From: Diadema setosum
Taxonomy: Eukaryota; Echinodermata; Echinoidea; Diadematoida; Diadematidae
Assembly (NCBI RefSeq): GCF_964275005.1
Contig: NC_092699.1
Coordinates: forward strand, 24,444,981 to 24,508,980
Reading direction: 5' to 3'
Length of the DNA stretch: 64,000 bases
Notes under the pieces: generated by a model
The model's database searches: none
Told to the model about the DNA's origin: nothing
The model's input: only the letters and a program-made list of their open reading frames with translations
In this document: in pieces, positions 22,833 to 35,900 of the stretch
Position numbering within the stretch: position 1 is the first letter of the stretch
Layout of the letters: the number at the start of each line of letters is the position of its first letter
Position numbers and translations under genes: made by a program

Positions 22833-23286
22833 TTTTGCAGCGGGTTTAGCGCACTAAGTGGCGGCAGAATGAAGGGCATATACTCTAAAAAGAATAGATT
22901 CCGATTCTCTGACCATGGACTTTTACACCTGATTGCTGAGAGGAATGTACTTAGATGACTGGCATGGCATAAAGAAGGTAGAGCCTGTGTGCTGTACTGT
23001 AATATACTCGCGCCGTCCTCCGATTGCGATCGTAAACATACTTCGCGCATGTGGGATCTACGCGTACTAGTAATTTACGGCTCGAATGCGGGGCTCGCTG
23101 GGGGAGGGGCGAAGGGCAAAACAAGGTCGTTGCGCATGACGCATGTTCTGTCAATAAACCATTTTAATGCTAATTCTGCACGGTATACTTGCTCCCTCTC
23201 TCTCTCTCTCCCCCTCTCACTAAAGGATTACTATTTTATATACCCATACACTCATATCAGATTCGAATACTATACAAATAGGGGCT
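22833..23286 (-). other. GCH1 upstream/5' region
   Basis: This lies directly upstream of the GCH1 start codon on the minus strand and should contain its 5' UTR and core promoter. No clear TATA box was identified. CG dinucleotides are more frequent here (22990-23110) than in the surroundings, consistent with an unmethylated promoter region. Confidence 0.4.
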
Positions 23287-24511
23287 ATATGTTGCCCTGA
23301 GAGTTTTGTTAAGACTATGGTGACTCCAAGTGAGCTTTTCACTGAGGGGCGCAGCCCGAAGTGGATAGTTCTTTTTGGAGGCACCGAGGGTGATGCCTAT
23401 AATTTTTACAAGAAATTCGAAATTAGGCAAAGTATATTTGTTTTGTATTTTGGTTCAAAAATTTAAACAAAAGAAGGGGAAATGGGGAAATGCAGAGCGA
23501 GAAGTCGTAACTTGTATGGTGGATGCGATGTTGTGACAGTGAAGGGATCCTAATGAAGCATGTCGCATCACACGATGTCAGATCGATCTGCTTTGTGATG
23601 TTTATTCAAAAAAAAAAAGTTATATTTTACAAGAGCGACGGTGCGAAGCAATGCGCAATGCCAGAATTGCTTTTTATGACGTCACAATTGTTTTGTTAGA
23701 AATATTGCTACATTTCACAGAATGACGGTAAGAGTAGTGCGCAATGTTACATTTGCTTTGTGGCGTCACAATATTGATTTGTTCGAAATCGTTACATCAC
23801 GCAGAATGACAGTACGGCCCTGTGCGCAATGTCAGAATTGCTTTGTGACGTCACAATTGTTTGTTTAAAAAAAAATAAATACACTCAACGGAGTGACCGG
23901 TACAAAGCTGCTGCGCACTAGCTGGAAAAAAAAAAAAAGCTTCACGTGATTATAGCTTTCCTGCTATGTCAGAATGTTGGCATGTTTGACACTTCATGAA
24001 ATACTATTTGCAAAATGAAGTCAAAAAGCAATTCTGAAATTGTGTGCAGCTTTGTACTGTGTCACTCTGTAAAATTTAACATTTTTAACAAAACAATTGT
24101 GACATCACAAAGTAATTCTGACATCGTGCACTGCCTATACCGTCACTCCGTGACATGTATCAATTTGAACAAAACAATTGTGACGCCATAAAGGAATTCT
24201 GACATTTCGCATTGCTTCGTTCGGTCACTCTGTGAAATGTAACATTTTGAGCCAAACAAAGCGGTTCTGACACCGTGCGCTGCTTCTTAGCATATACGTC
24301 ATGTAGGGTCCTTCACAACAGCGCACCCACCACACGACGTCTCGCCTCGCATTTAAATTTTTCCCATTTTCCCCACTATTTTGTTTGAATTTTTGACCAA
24401 AATATAAAACAAATATTCTTTGCCTAATTTCGAGTTTCTTGTTAAAATTGTAGACCTCGATGCCTCTGCCCATAGTTTTAACCAGAAACTCTGAAGGCAA
24501 GGTATATTTGT
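23287..24511. mobile_element. 1.2-kb fold-back element with CRE-bearing subrepeats
   Basis: Outer arms of about 240 bp are imperfect inverses: TCGAAATTAGGCAAAG on the left near 23418 and its inverse CTTTGCCTAATTTCGA near 24419, with flanking matches such as GAAACTC and GGGGAAA. The interior contains ~84-bp subrepeats built on TTGC-TTTGTGACGTCACAATTG-type words (centres near 23680, 23765 and 23850). These reappear inverted on the right (near 24103 and 24184). No coding capacity was seen. It occupies the GCH1-ICMT intergenic promoter interval. Confidence 0.75.
23677..23684. promoter_or_regulatory. CRE-like palindrome TGACGTCA (first of two)
   Basis: Perfect TGACGTCA occurs here and at 23846-23853, with a TGGCGTCA variant at 23761-23768. 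All belong to subrepeats of the fold-back element about 0.85-1.0 kb upstream of the GCH1 start. Binding by CREB/ATF is inference. Confidence 0.45.
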
Positions 24512-26660
24512 ATATTATATACCTCATAGTTAATATTCTTATCACTGATTAGTCAAAAGTATATGGCATGTGGCATGGTGCAGTTCCGTCTACTGTCAAT
24601 AATATTTACGTATGTCTAGGATTCCTGTCTTTGCCTCTGTTTTTGTCTGTCCATGTCTCTATCTCTGTTTCTGTGTTTTTGGTCCTTACCTCGGATTTGC
24701 AATTCTATTTACTTTGATACTGCATGGGATGTCATATTCATTTTGGTTAAGGGCACATTCGTCACAAGTTTGTTTTTTGTCAAGGTTTTTAAATAGTTTT
24801 TTTTTATAGTTTAGTTTTCTTTCTTTTACTTCTAGATATGTGCCCCCAGTATTTTCAAATTGATTGCATGCTACTTGTAGGCACTACTCAGAAGTTATAT
24901 AGGCTTATACTTATATTTGCTGTAAATACATGTCATTGAACTTGAACCTGAACTTCCTTAGTTTAGAGTAATTATCGGAAAGTTTAATCTGCATCCACTC
25001 ATGGATTGAAAGACGAGTTTACATTGCTTGCGCAGTCCAATTAATGCACAATACAGAGATATGTATATTACGCACAGTCGAAATGCAGACACTCCAGTGC
25101 CAAGCATCCTCACCTCCCACTCGCACGGACCCCCTGTATATAGCAAATTGGCGATTCTGTATGATGAGGGGCATTTCATAGGAAGCGTTTTGTCAGATAT
25201 TTTATACTGCTTTAAGATAAGAATTCCTTGCAAGGGGAGCTGACTGGCTGAGAGCAAATTTGTCCAACAAACTTAAATTGGACGGGGAGAGCGCTAAATG
25301 TTTAAGAGGGGTCGAGAAAATAATCATATCTTGAGTGGGAGATACAGCAATAGAAAGAGCTGACAAGCAAGCATAAAAACAAAACAAAACAAAACAAAAA
25401 CAAAGGTGATTCCCGTGCAATTTCTTTCGTTTCCAGTGCCACTTCCGGGTTTCATCGGCTGACAGCACGGGCCTTCTTTATTTCTTTTTTTTTTAATTTC
25501 TTTTATCAAAAGAAAAAAGGGGGGAGGGGACTGGCGCGGTGCCCCCTACTTTGTATTGTAGATGAACATGAGATCTCCAGCCATCTCAGATTATGAAACA
25601 ATTTTAAATCTCACATTCCCACCTTAACTCTCATCATTATACAATCACTGGGGGATCTTTCCGATTGGCACATCAGTAAGATTTTGTCGTTGCAGCAGGC
25701 AGATACCCATGCACCCGACAAGCGATGTTCATAATCAATCTGACAATTGATTTAAACCTTGTTTAGGTACATTTTAATTCCATACCAAAATGGTCTAGCC
25801 TAAGTAAAGGCAAGGAGAAACAAACAAACAAACAACAGAAATAGATAAACAGATGGCCTATACGACAATCCGTTTATCATGTACTCATTCTGTGTTTAAA
25901 ACTTTGGAAATTCAGCCGGGTATCTCGTGAAAGTTCGCTTACAGGTTGATGGACGACTGTATAAAGCATCTAATCTAAAGTTGCAAATGTACATGTATAA
26001 AGCAATTGGTATACATTGTGTGTAAGAGAAAATATATGTTCCACAGATTTCTTAAATTTGCCAAATTCTTGATCCTCTGACAGTGGAAACCTATAGGCCT
26101 AGTGTTCTAAATTTGTTTTAGATTGTAAACTGTCACTTTTAAAGGAGTTTTATGTAGGCCTACTGAAACAAGTGGAATCGTCTACCCTGTATAAAGAACT
26201 ATAAATATATTAATAAATGAATAAGTAAATATTTTAAAGATTGTCTACTCTCTATGAGTATATATATTACAACAGTGAGTGGAAAGCGTTGCAAAGCGTA
26301 GTATATAAGGTGGCAACGAGATATGATTATAATTATTTCTATGGCGTTGTCATTCCAAAATTCCAAGAAGCTTTAGGTGTCAGTTCTTTGGTCGAATTTC
26401 ATTATTCAAAACGAGTGTATGTATACTCAAAGAGGGGCGGCGGCTGCTGGCACACTAGCTTTGCGTTTGTGAAGTACAGACCACAGACTCGACTCACTAC
26501 CTTCATTTCGCGTATAGATATTTTTGCGAGATGTTCATATTTTGTGTGATTTGACGCTAGACTATTGTGGGTGCATTAATGCCTTGGTTTGTGTGCAATA
26601 TTTTCGCGTATTGTTAAGTTAGCAGTTCAACGTGAAGCGCTAAATTAGATATCCGCGAAA
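24512..26660. other. GCH1-ICMT intergenic DNA, no gene recognised
   Basis: It contains poly-pyrimidine and AAAAC runs (25378-25402) and scattered open frames without recognisable domains. The ICMT promoter should lie near its right end. Confidence 0.5.
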
Positions 26661-26699
26661 ATGAAGATTTTTGCATTACATGTACAGTATACGTGTTGA
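26661..26699 (+). promoter_or_regulatory. candidate 12-codon upstream ORF of ICMT
   Basis: ATG at 26661 opens a 12-residue frame ending in TGA at 26697-26699, 9 nt before the ICMT ATG. It matters only if transcription starts upstream of 26661, which is not known. Confidence 0.35.
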
Positions 26700-26708
26700 T
26701 AGTAAAAA

Positions 26709-26927
26709 ATGGCTGCGCTGAGAGTACCGTTCGAGGCTACTTTCAGCCTTCGATGGTTTCTGCAAGGAAATTGTATTTCGGTATTGTACTATCTCTTAAT
26801 ATCCTATCCAAGTAGTAGTTCCATTTTCAAAGTTCTTTCCGATCATCCCTTCGTATGTCTGGTCCTGTTTGCTCTTCTTAATTTCACGTATTGTTGGCTC
26901 TACTACCGAACGTGGTTTACGCGGCAG
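26709..26927 (+). CDS. ICMT: ICMT exon 1 (residues 1-73)
   Basis: The exon runs from ATG to CGGCAG before the donor GTAAGT, phase 0. It encodes two hydrophobic segments around residues 22-33 and 48-64. Confidence 0.93.
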
Positions 26928-29900
26928 GTAAGTCCCATATGTGTAGAAATATGTCGGTATACAAAATAAGCTGGCTCCTTCGTAATGCATGGCAAGCATG
27001 GATGGCAGCCGATGCGATAATATGGACTATGAGCTATCTATGGCATGGGTGGTTCGTTCGTTCACCATCAGTTAATAATGCAGTATTTTCTCCAACAGTT
27101 TGCTTATGACATTACACAGCATGTGAAGATAATTGAACAGGACGATGTAGAAAGTTTTCAGCTTAACTTTTTTTACCAAGACTGTATAAGAGTAAGACTG
27201 ATCATGCTGATGTAAGAGAAATAAAGGTTAAACATGTAGGCCTATGAATTATTTTACTGTAAATTTATACAGACTGGACAGTGCAGTGGTCAGTAATATA
27301 TTCATACTCTTTAAAATATGTGGGTGGTCTGCCTGCCTTCCTTGATTGATCCCTTTTAAACGTTATTCAGTTGGCCTTTGATAAGATTTTTCAGAATATT
27401 GACTGGACATCGCTGTCATCAGCATCACATCCAGACATGACTAAGTCAAGTGTCATTGTGGGACACAGATTAATTTGCTTCCATTTGCAAGGCTAGGAGG
27501 ATTGAAATTTTTTAGAAGATGGCATAAGATGTACTATTTTTGGTTTCAATAGGCAGGGTACTCCAGTCTTTGATGGTTTGTGGCCAGAAACTATGAAAGT
27601 ATGCTTGCTTGGGTTCTACACTGTATGGTAGCCCTACTACATATCGACCACCCTTTTTGAAACCGACCATGTATACATTGGCGCACAGAACGCTTATTAC
27701 GCACTTCACTGCGCGCAGAGCACATAAAAATGGATTGGCTTTGACTGTTGATGAGGATGGTGTGGGAAAACGCGAAAATTCACTGTTCATTAATGGTTTT
27801 AATCAAGGACAAAATTTCGAATGAATATTTTCACCGAATCGTAATGTAATGTCTATGGAAGTTTCTAAAAAGCTTAGTACAACACGGTGTTCAATACAAC
27901 TCAGTTTGCGTGCATTGTCAATGCAAAAACAGCGGTCGATTTCAATAAGGAGCTTTACCGCGGGGAGCTGAAACGAGGCCACGCAAGATCGACGGCGATA
28001 TTTTTGCACTGAAACTTCGAATCGAAAAGGGAACAACGGCATTTGATAGTGCTGGATTTTCTCAATCACGTAGATCAAGTTTTTTACGTGAATTTCAGTG
28101 TTAAATATTCTTATCAAGCAAACATTAGGCGGTCGATGAGTAGTAGGTCCAACCATACAGGTGTAAATCTATTGTTGTCATCTCTTCTTGAAGGGTTTGC
28201 TTTTATGACGTACAGTAGGGTGGCATGTCTACGGGACTTTCCCCGTGTAATAGAGTTAGGTAAGTCAAAAATGACATCTTCTCAGCTGAAGCGGAGTCAG
28301 TTGTAGATCTTGCCCTTGCCCTTGGCCTAGGCTTAATTGGCCTTGCACTTCCATTGTTGGCTAGGCCTTCTTTGCCTTGCCATGCCTTTTGAGATGTCAC
28401 CTGGCACTGATGACATTGAAGTTGCACATTGATTTTCAGCTCCTGACTCCAGTTCTAGATTGTGCAGACAGTGCATGCACGGCAATCTCTCGGGAAGGGT
28501 TATTTTTGGTTTTGAGTGAGTCTTTGAGTGAGCCGCGCCATACATTGCCACTGTGACGAGGATATGTGACTGTATCCATACAGCTTGACTCTGAGTCAAG
28601 AAGCTGGATACAGGCTGATACAGCCACACCAATGTGTGTGCATCACACACCTCCTGCCATCATAAAGAAAATATATATAGATATTTTTTTATGTTTTATT
28701 AGTTTTAGACAACTTTGTTTAGACAATAGTGGTTTTCACTCCATTCTACTATAACTGTTTTCTTCATATACCTGTAAATTTAAAATCAATCGCAACACTT
28801 CAATTATGGGGCCTTGATTATACATGTTAGACTGTACTAGTGTACACTGTAGCTAACTACATCCATGGTTAATCATGTACGCATAATGCATACATTGTAT
28901 ACATAGTGCGTGCATCAATTTTGTGAAAGATGTAAATCATGTCCTGGAAAAGGTGTGTTTAATATATTGTACTCCCCATTGAATTTTAAAAAGTAATAAA
29001 AAAAGAAACACAACAAATATCCATACAGCAAATATTTCATGATCTTTTTTTCGTGATCTTGAGTCCAAGGTAAAGGGAAAGGGTCAAGCTTTGAGATTTG
29101 GGTTGACCTCCCAACCATTTTGAATTTGGAGGAAAGAATCTGAATTTTGACCATTCCCAGCTCTTGTTTCCTATTTTTCTTGATGATTTTACTACACACT
29201 CCTATGGGAACTGCTCTTTCTTTCCTTCTCTTGAGCTAAATCATCCATATTTTTCAGTCAGAAAGGTTGGGAGATCTGGGATAGGGTTTTATTTCAAAGT
29301 AATTCTGAGTCGTAGGGTTTGCGTTGAGGCATGGCTTTTACTCAGGTTTATATGTGACCGTGCATCACAAAACCAACAAAAAGTCGCACACCCTGATTTT
29401 ATGTGAGGACTCATAATAGGTGAAACAGGTCAACTAAACGAGTAGTCAATCTTGAGTTTTTCATGTTTTTTGAAAGAGCAATTCTTCTTCTGAGATCATA
29501 AAACAAATGGGAAATTGTGTTTAATAGCAATTTTTCTCGAACCCTTTTTTATAAATAGTGTGATCTAGTTAAGTTCCTTGTCATTTCTTATCTAAACCCT
29601 TTACACACTCTTTACTTTCAACTCTAATAACTGTTGAAAGTTAGAAAGGATGATGCTACTGCTTTGAAAGTTGGTATAAGTCATGGGTAGAATCTGTCAA
29701 TAGAGCATGCTGAATTTCAGCCTATAAAATCTGTTAATCCTTTCATTGCTGTTGCTGTGGAGTTTTACATGTACATACTTTTTTTTTTCCCCATTCAATG
29801 TACAGAGCACGGCTTAGAATGCTTAAGTGCTTGAATAGACCCTATACTTAAAGGTAGGGGATACCTTTTACAGACCTCCCAAAATGCAGCAAAACATTAA

Positions 29901-32900
29901 ATATGAACCTCAGGGGACTTGTTTAGGCCACTGCTGAGAAATTTGGAAGTCAACAGTTATCTACAATTTGAATAATGCACAAAACTCAACTACTCAGTAG
30001 TTCTGTGTGTCAGCCACACTTAAGCCTTTTTGTTGCAGTCTTCTGTATTTTTTAATCTGTAAACACAAATCTAAAAGTATAAGAGCTGATGTAATAACAT
30101 ACATTGTATAGAGTGTGTGGCAAGAATGTATAGAAATGTTTGTAAGTTTTGATGAACTTTCTTCACAAAATATACATGATGGACACACATGCAGTGCATG
30201 GGTCTCCAAAGGTAGCCTAGTAATGTACATGTACTGGAATTTACAGTGAGCCCCGAAAAAAATTCAATTCAAAATCTAACGGTCAATAAAAATGTACTAA
30301 ATGTTTCCTTCCACTTTCAATACTTTATGGGAGTTTCTAAAATGACGCTCTCTTCAACATACCACTGTATTTATACAACTCTTCATTTGAGGCATGCAAA
30401 TGGGATTCCCTACCTTTAAGAGCCTCTTTTCTAAACATTCAATTTTCCAGAGTGTGTGCTTTCTTTTTCTAATATTTAGACTGGTTAGGAGAGTCCATAA
30501 GATTTGAATTTAGTCACACATTATTTTAAAGCTTAGAGTCTGCTCCCCAAGTCTGGAGACTGTTTGTTGGTTTTGTGGTGGAGGGTCACATTGTACAGTC
30601 AACCTCGCATATGTCGAATGTACATGAACTGAAGAAATGGCTTTGACTTAGAGAAAATTAGACCTATGAGGGATTAAAATTAATAGAATATAAAGAGAAA
30701 AGGACATGAAAGAAAACCTTTGACTTATGCGAGGTTGACCTAAGCAAGGTCGAGTGTATTTAGTTTAGTCTACGTTCAAAGTAGGAATAGTTGTCTAACC
30801 CTGAAATATATGCTGGTAGTGCTTCATGTGTTTCTTTATTCGTAGGATATAGTCCTTGTACCACTGTAGTATGATGGAATAGGTTATGAAAAGTTCAGTT
30901 TGAATGAGGGTTACATCTCATTTATGTCTTTCCTACACAACAGATGACTACCAATATACACAGAAGTGACTATTTTTAGATAAAAGATTAGCAAACTTTT
31001 AGTAAGGTGAAATTTTCTGGGTATGAGCATGTAAAAAGCATGTAAATCACTGACAAGGCTAGTGGAGCTTGGTTCAACAGACAAAATTCAACACTGGGCC
31101 CAACGCCAGCTACCTCAACTACATCATACTTTTGAGGCCAACCTGCTAACAACGATTGATTTCAAGTTTTGGAATTATTGCCTGTGCTAGTGTTGAGTTA
31201 GCACTTAAACCAACATTTAGCAGCAATTGAAATCACCCACTGTAGTAATAAATGGCTATGTGATTGTTTATGATGTTATTATCTAGCATCTCTTTACGAC
31301 ATCAAAGGTCAATTTGACTTCATTTTTCATTGTAGATGACTATTTATCCAAGGATCCAATGATGGTCATTAGTAATGATCCCTCGCATGAACATAAAGTA
31401 AGACTTTTCAAGGAAAATAAAAAGCAAAAGCTTTGTTTGACAATGTACTTGTAAGTGATACTAGTTCACTGTTGTTAGCAACGCAAATATGTTGTTACCA
31501 GAGTTGTTATTTTGGTAGAAGCTGTGACATGGGGTTCATTCAGCACAGGCGTCCATGTCTATTGCTCTTCTGCAAGCAGAGGTGCACATTTTTATCGGCA
31601 GGAACAATCACAGATCTGGTATCAGTCTCTTGTGCTGTTTATTTATATATGACTTCGATATTGTCATGTTTGCAATTCAATCCTTATTCCTATAAAATTC
31701 ACCTTGTGTTCATGAGCAGCAGTGACAACACACATGCATTATTTCCTTCAATCATTTTTAGGTCCAGCCCTGCAATGATAATCTGCTTGTGATGTACACT
31801 TGTATGCAATTGTGTGAACATTGATGTACCAGAAAATGCTTTCTCCACAAACTTAGTAGTTCTTTTGCAAATACGTACCTCCCAATCTGTGATAAATTGG
31901 GTCAGGCAGGTGATCAACATCAATTGTCCATGAAAATGTGTGAAGACATAAAATAATAGTTTGTGAAGGAGAACACAATTTGGATAGTAGCACAGTTGGT
32001 ACATGTGCATATATCCATTTGTTTGTCAAATACACTACATGTACATGATGCATACTCACTCACATGCCCAGAGCTCTACCTGCCATGTGTGTGCATAATG
32101 CTACATGTAAAATCCACTTGCAATTACAGTGTATTGCAATAGTGAAAGAAAAAAAAAAAATCACAAAGTTCTGTGCAAATAGTGCATTTTGAAATTAAAA
32201 GCTTCTGTGTTTGCTGTCAGTTTTTCATGACAGATGGGGAAGTACAAGGTGTACCAACAGAGGAAATGACCAAATTTCACCCTCACGTCTCAGCATTTAC
32301 AAATTGTAGCCAACAATTAAAATGGAGTCCTGAAATGCCTTTGTATGTTTAAATCCGTGTAAAGTCACATTATCAATCTCCTAAATTACACCAGATGCAA
32401 CTGACCATAGTTTGTCAGTATACAAAACTTTGTATTTAACTTGATGCAGGTGGTCAAATAAATACTTGAATCAAAGTACAGCCCTACAGGAAGATACTAC
32501 AAGTAGGTGCACTTACTGTGCGGCAACTTCAATGAAGGCCGTAATGGATTACTGGTGGACAAGATTGTTGCAGACTTTGCTCATTTTTCAGCTTTCAACT
32601 TAAGTTTTTGTACTCTTTCCGTGCAAGGCTGCTATGTCATTTCAAGCATTTTCTTGCTTCTTAGCAACATCAGAACTGTTACTGTCATCAGAATTGACAA
32701 ATACTGGTTTTGTTCATGTCATAATTTTTTATTTTAGTGTGTGACAAGTACAAATTATGTCTACTGTGCGAACTTAGAAGTAATTTGAAATCATAAGCTT
32801 GTTAACAGAACAATACACTATATGCTTGTAGTAAAATTAAGAAATACAATGTATTCTTTGTGAATATGGGCTGATGGGGACATTAATTTATAACTTCCTC

Positions 32901-35900
32901 AAGTTTTCATTAGCTTTCCATCATATTAAGTTTCTATTTGTGACCGTGCACCTCAAAAGGAACATAAAGTCGCACACACTGATTTTGCGTGAGGACTGAA
33001 AATAAGTGAAATGGGTCAACCTAGCCAAACTTGACTTTTTCATATTTTCTGAAAGAACGGGTCTCCTTTTACATTATGCTAAAATTTGGTATCATACAAC
33101 GGGCAGGAAATTGTGTTTTTTTAGCAGTTTATCTCGAACATTTTTGGTAGAATAGTGTGATTAGGTGTGTCATTAGAATCCCTTTTTCATTTCTGAAAAA
33201 CCTTGTCCACACTCTTCACTTTCAACTCTAATAACTTTTGAAATGATAGTGCTACTGCTTTGAAAGTTGGCATTAATTATGGACAGAATGTGTCAATGAG
33301 GCATGCTTAATTTCAGTTTAATCTGATAATCCCTTCATTGTTGTTACTCTGGTGGTTTACTTCCTGTTTTTTATCCCATTCATCACACAGCCGGCACGGT
33401 TTGGTAAAGATTAAGCGCTTGAATAGACACTGTACTTCAGAGCCTCTTTTCTCAGTTCACACTTTTCCTGAGTTTGTGCTTTCTTTCCAATATTTAGATA
33501 GGTTAGGAGAGTCCATTTGATTTGAGTTATACATCATTTTAAAGCTTAAAGTCTGCTCTTTCAGAATATGGTCTTAACTAAAAATACATGTCTGGCGACT
33601 TTTTGTTTGTTTTGAGGTGCAGGGTCACATTTAGCACCTTAGACCCCGTTTACAGTGCGAGGCTCGGTCGTGGCCGAGCCGCGGCCGAGCCCACCTTCAT
33701 TTAAGTGTAAACGCGCAAAAGGCCAAATGCGAGGCCAAAAATTGGCCTCGCATTTGGCCACGAAAGGTTTGAATCAAAAGCGCGGCCGAGCCCGGCAGTG
33801 TAAACAGACAAAATTGCGGGACCCGGCCTCGCAATTGAGGCTGGGCTCGGCCGCAGCTCGGCCCAGCCCCGCACTGTAAACAGGGTCTTAATTGACTTCT
33901 TTGGGTTTTTAAGAGAAACAGAGTTTGTTGATAAAAAAAAAGGGGGGGGGGTTTGAGAGGGATTTCTTGCAAGCATGCAAGTCTTTGAAAAACACATGAT
34001 CTTCACTCATCAAATACATACATTTACAGAAGGTGTGGTATTAACATCTGCTCATGCTTTCAATATTATGAGGTTTTTTTATGTGCATATTTTAAGGATG
34101 GTTAAATGTATTCCTGATCTAAAATCACACCTGCAGATTTAAAACATCTTGTGTGTGATTTGATATTATCATAGCCCTGCCCATACATTTATGCTGACAT
34201 TCTGTTCCTGCAGATCTGATTATCCTTGTTGACATCTGATATTTTTATTTGAAACCTGTGCCATTATTCAGGGGCCTGATTTCAGATTTGGTTTCCTCTT
34301 CTTCTTTTCCCCCCTTTTGGCAGGTGGCCTTCCAGGGTTGTCTGCTCGGGGTCCTGTCTGGAATCGGGCTCATCATCGGTCTCTCCTCCAACACCTTCCA
34401 CCCGTTTGGCTGGTACCTCATCATCCTCAGCTTCTTCCACTTCTCCGAGTTCTTCTCCACCTGCATCTACAACTATGAGAGTCTCTCGCTGGACTCCTAC
34501 CTCCTAAACCACAGCATCGCCTACCACGTGGCCGCTCTCGCCAGCTGGCTGGAATTCTTCGCCGAGCTCTATTTCTTCCCAGGTATATCTTCCCCACACG
34601 CAGATATCCTTTGAACTTGATCCTGTGTTGTGACTATAAGGGAATTTGGTATGTGTGTGTGTGTGTGAGAGAGAGTTTGTTCTTGTTGTTGATGCAGAGA
34701 AAGTATAGTTATAGAGGCTATCTACATCTATATTATATGTTTTTTGCTGCTACTTGCTTGAATGTTTAGTATTGTGTGCTAATTCAGTATTATTACGATC
34801 GGCGTCATTCTTGGCAGTTCTTGGCAGTAAGACAGACAATGTTTGAACATACTGCCTCACTTCTCTTTCATTCTCTCTTGGGTTTCTTTTTTACTGCTAC
34901 TCTCAGAAATAAGATCTTATGTTTTGTCTGTATTATTGTGAACTACAGTGTAGTTTCAGCTCAGTGGTAGTGCCACAGTGGAGTAAGTAGTACAATACAA
35001 TGTAGGTGATGTAGGTTCAAATTCCAGGTGCATGATTATCACAGATTCAGCACAAAATCTTAATTTAGAGAATAACATTTAAAAGAAAATCTTTATTGGT
35101 CACAGTGCTTTTGTTTTTGCGGTGTTGGCAAAAGTGATAGGATAATGAATTCAGTTTGCATTGTACATCTTCTTGTAATGATGTTACGCTGTGCAAGAGC
35201 TTCTAAACATATTTTACAGAGGTCAAGATTTTGTGGAGGTTCTCACTAAGATGTTTTATTTCCTATGGATTACCAACTTGGTGAAATTTTGTGCAGATAC
35301 ACTGTTTGTTTATAGCTTTGTATGTATATGCCCAGGCACTAGACAAAATTTTAAAGTGACCATGTGAGTTTGTATTTGTTTTATGGAATATCAGGCCTGA
35401 AATCCATGTGGTACATCAGCGTACTCGGCTGCGTGCTGTGTGTGGCCGGAGAGTTCATGCGCAAGCTGGCCATGCTGACCGCCGGCAGGAGCTTCAACCA
35501 TTACATCCAGACCACCAAGGCCGATGACCACGAGTTGGTCACCCACGGAGTGTACTCTTGGTCTCGACATCCGTCGTACGTCGGTTGGTTCTACTGGAGT
35601 CTGGGAACACAGGTAGCCTCTCTTTCCTCCATGCTTTTCATTCATCACATTTTGCTGATTGCTGGTATAATTACCTCCACCAAAGAAGGAGGAGGTTAAG
35701 TGATCATTAGCATTGGTTTATCTGTTTGCAAAATAACTCAAAAAGTTGTGTACATATTGAAATGAAACTTGCATAAAAAGTTGATATTGACACAAGTAAC
35801 ACCTCACTCAATTTTTGTAGTGATTTTTGCAGGGTTTTTCATCTTTTGGCATATGAGGTCAATGAACTTGGGGTTTAAGATGTGCGTACTGGAGGTTTAC

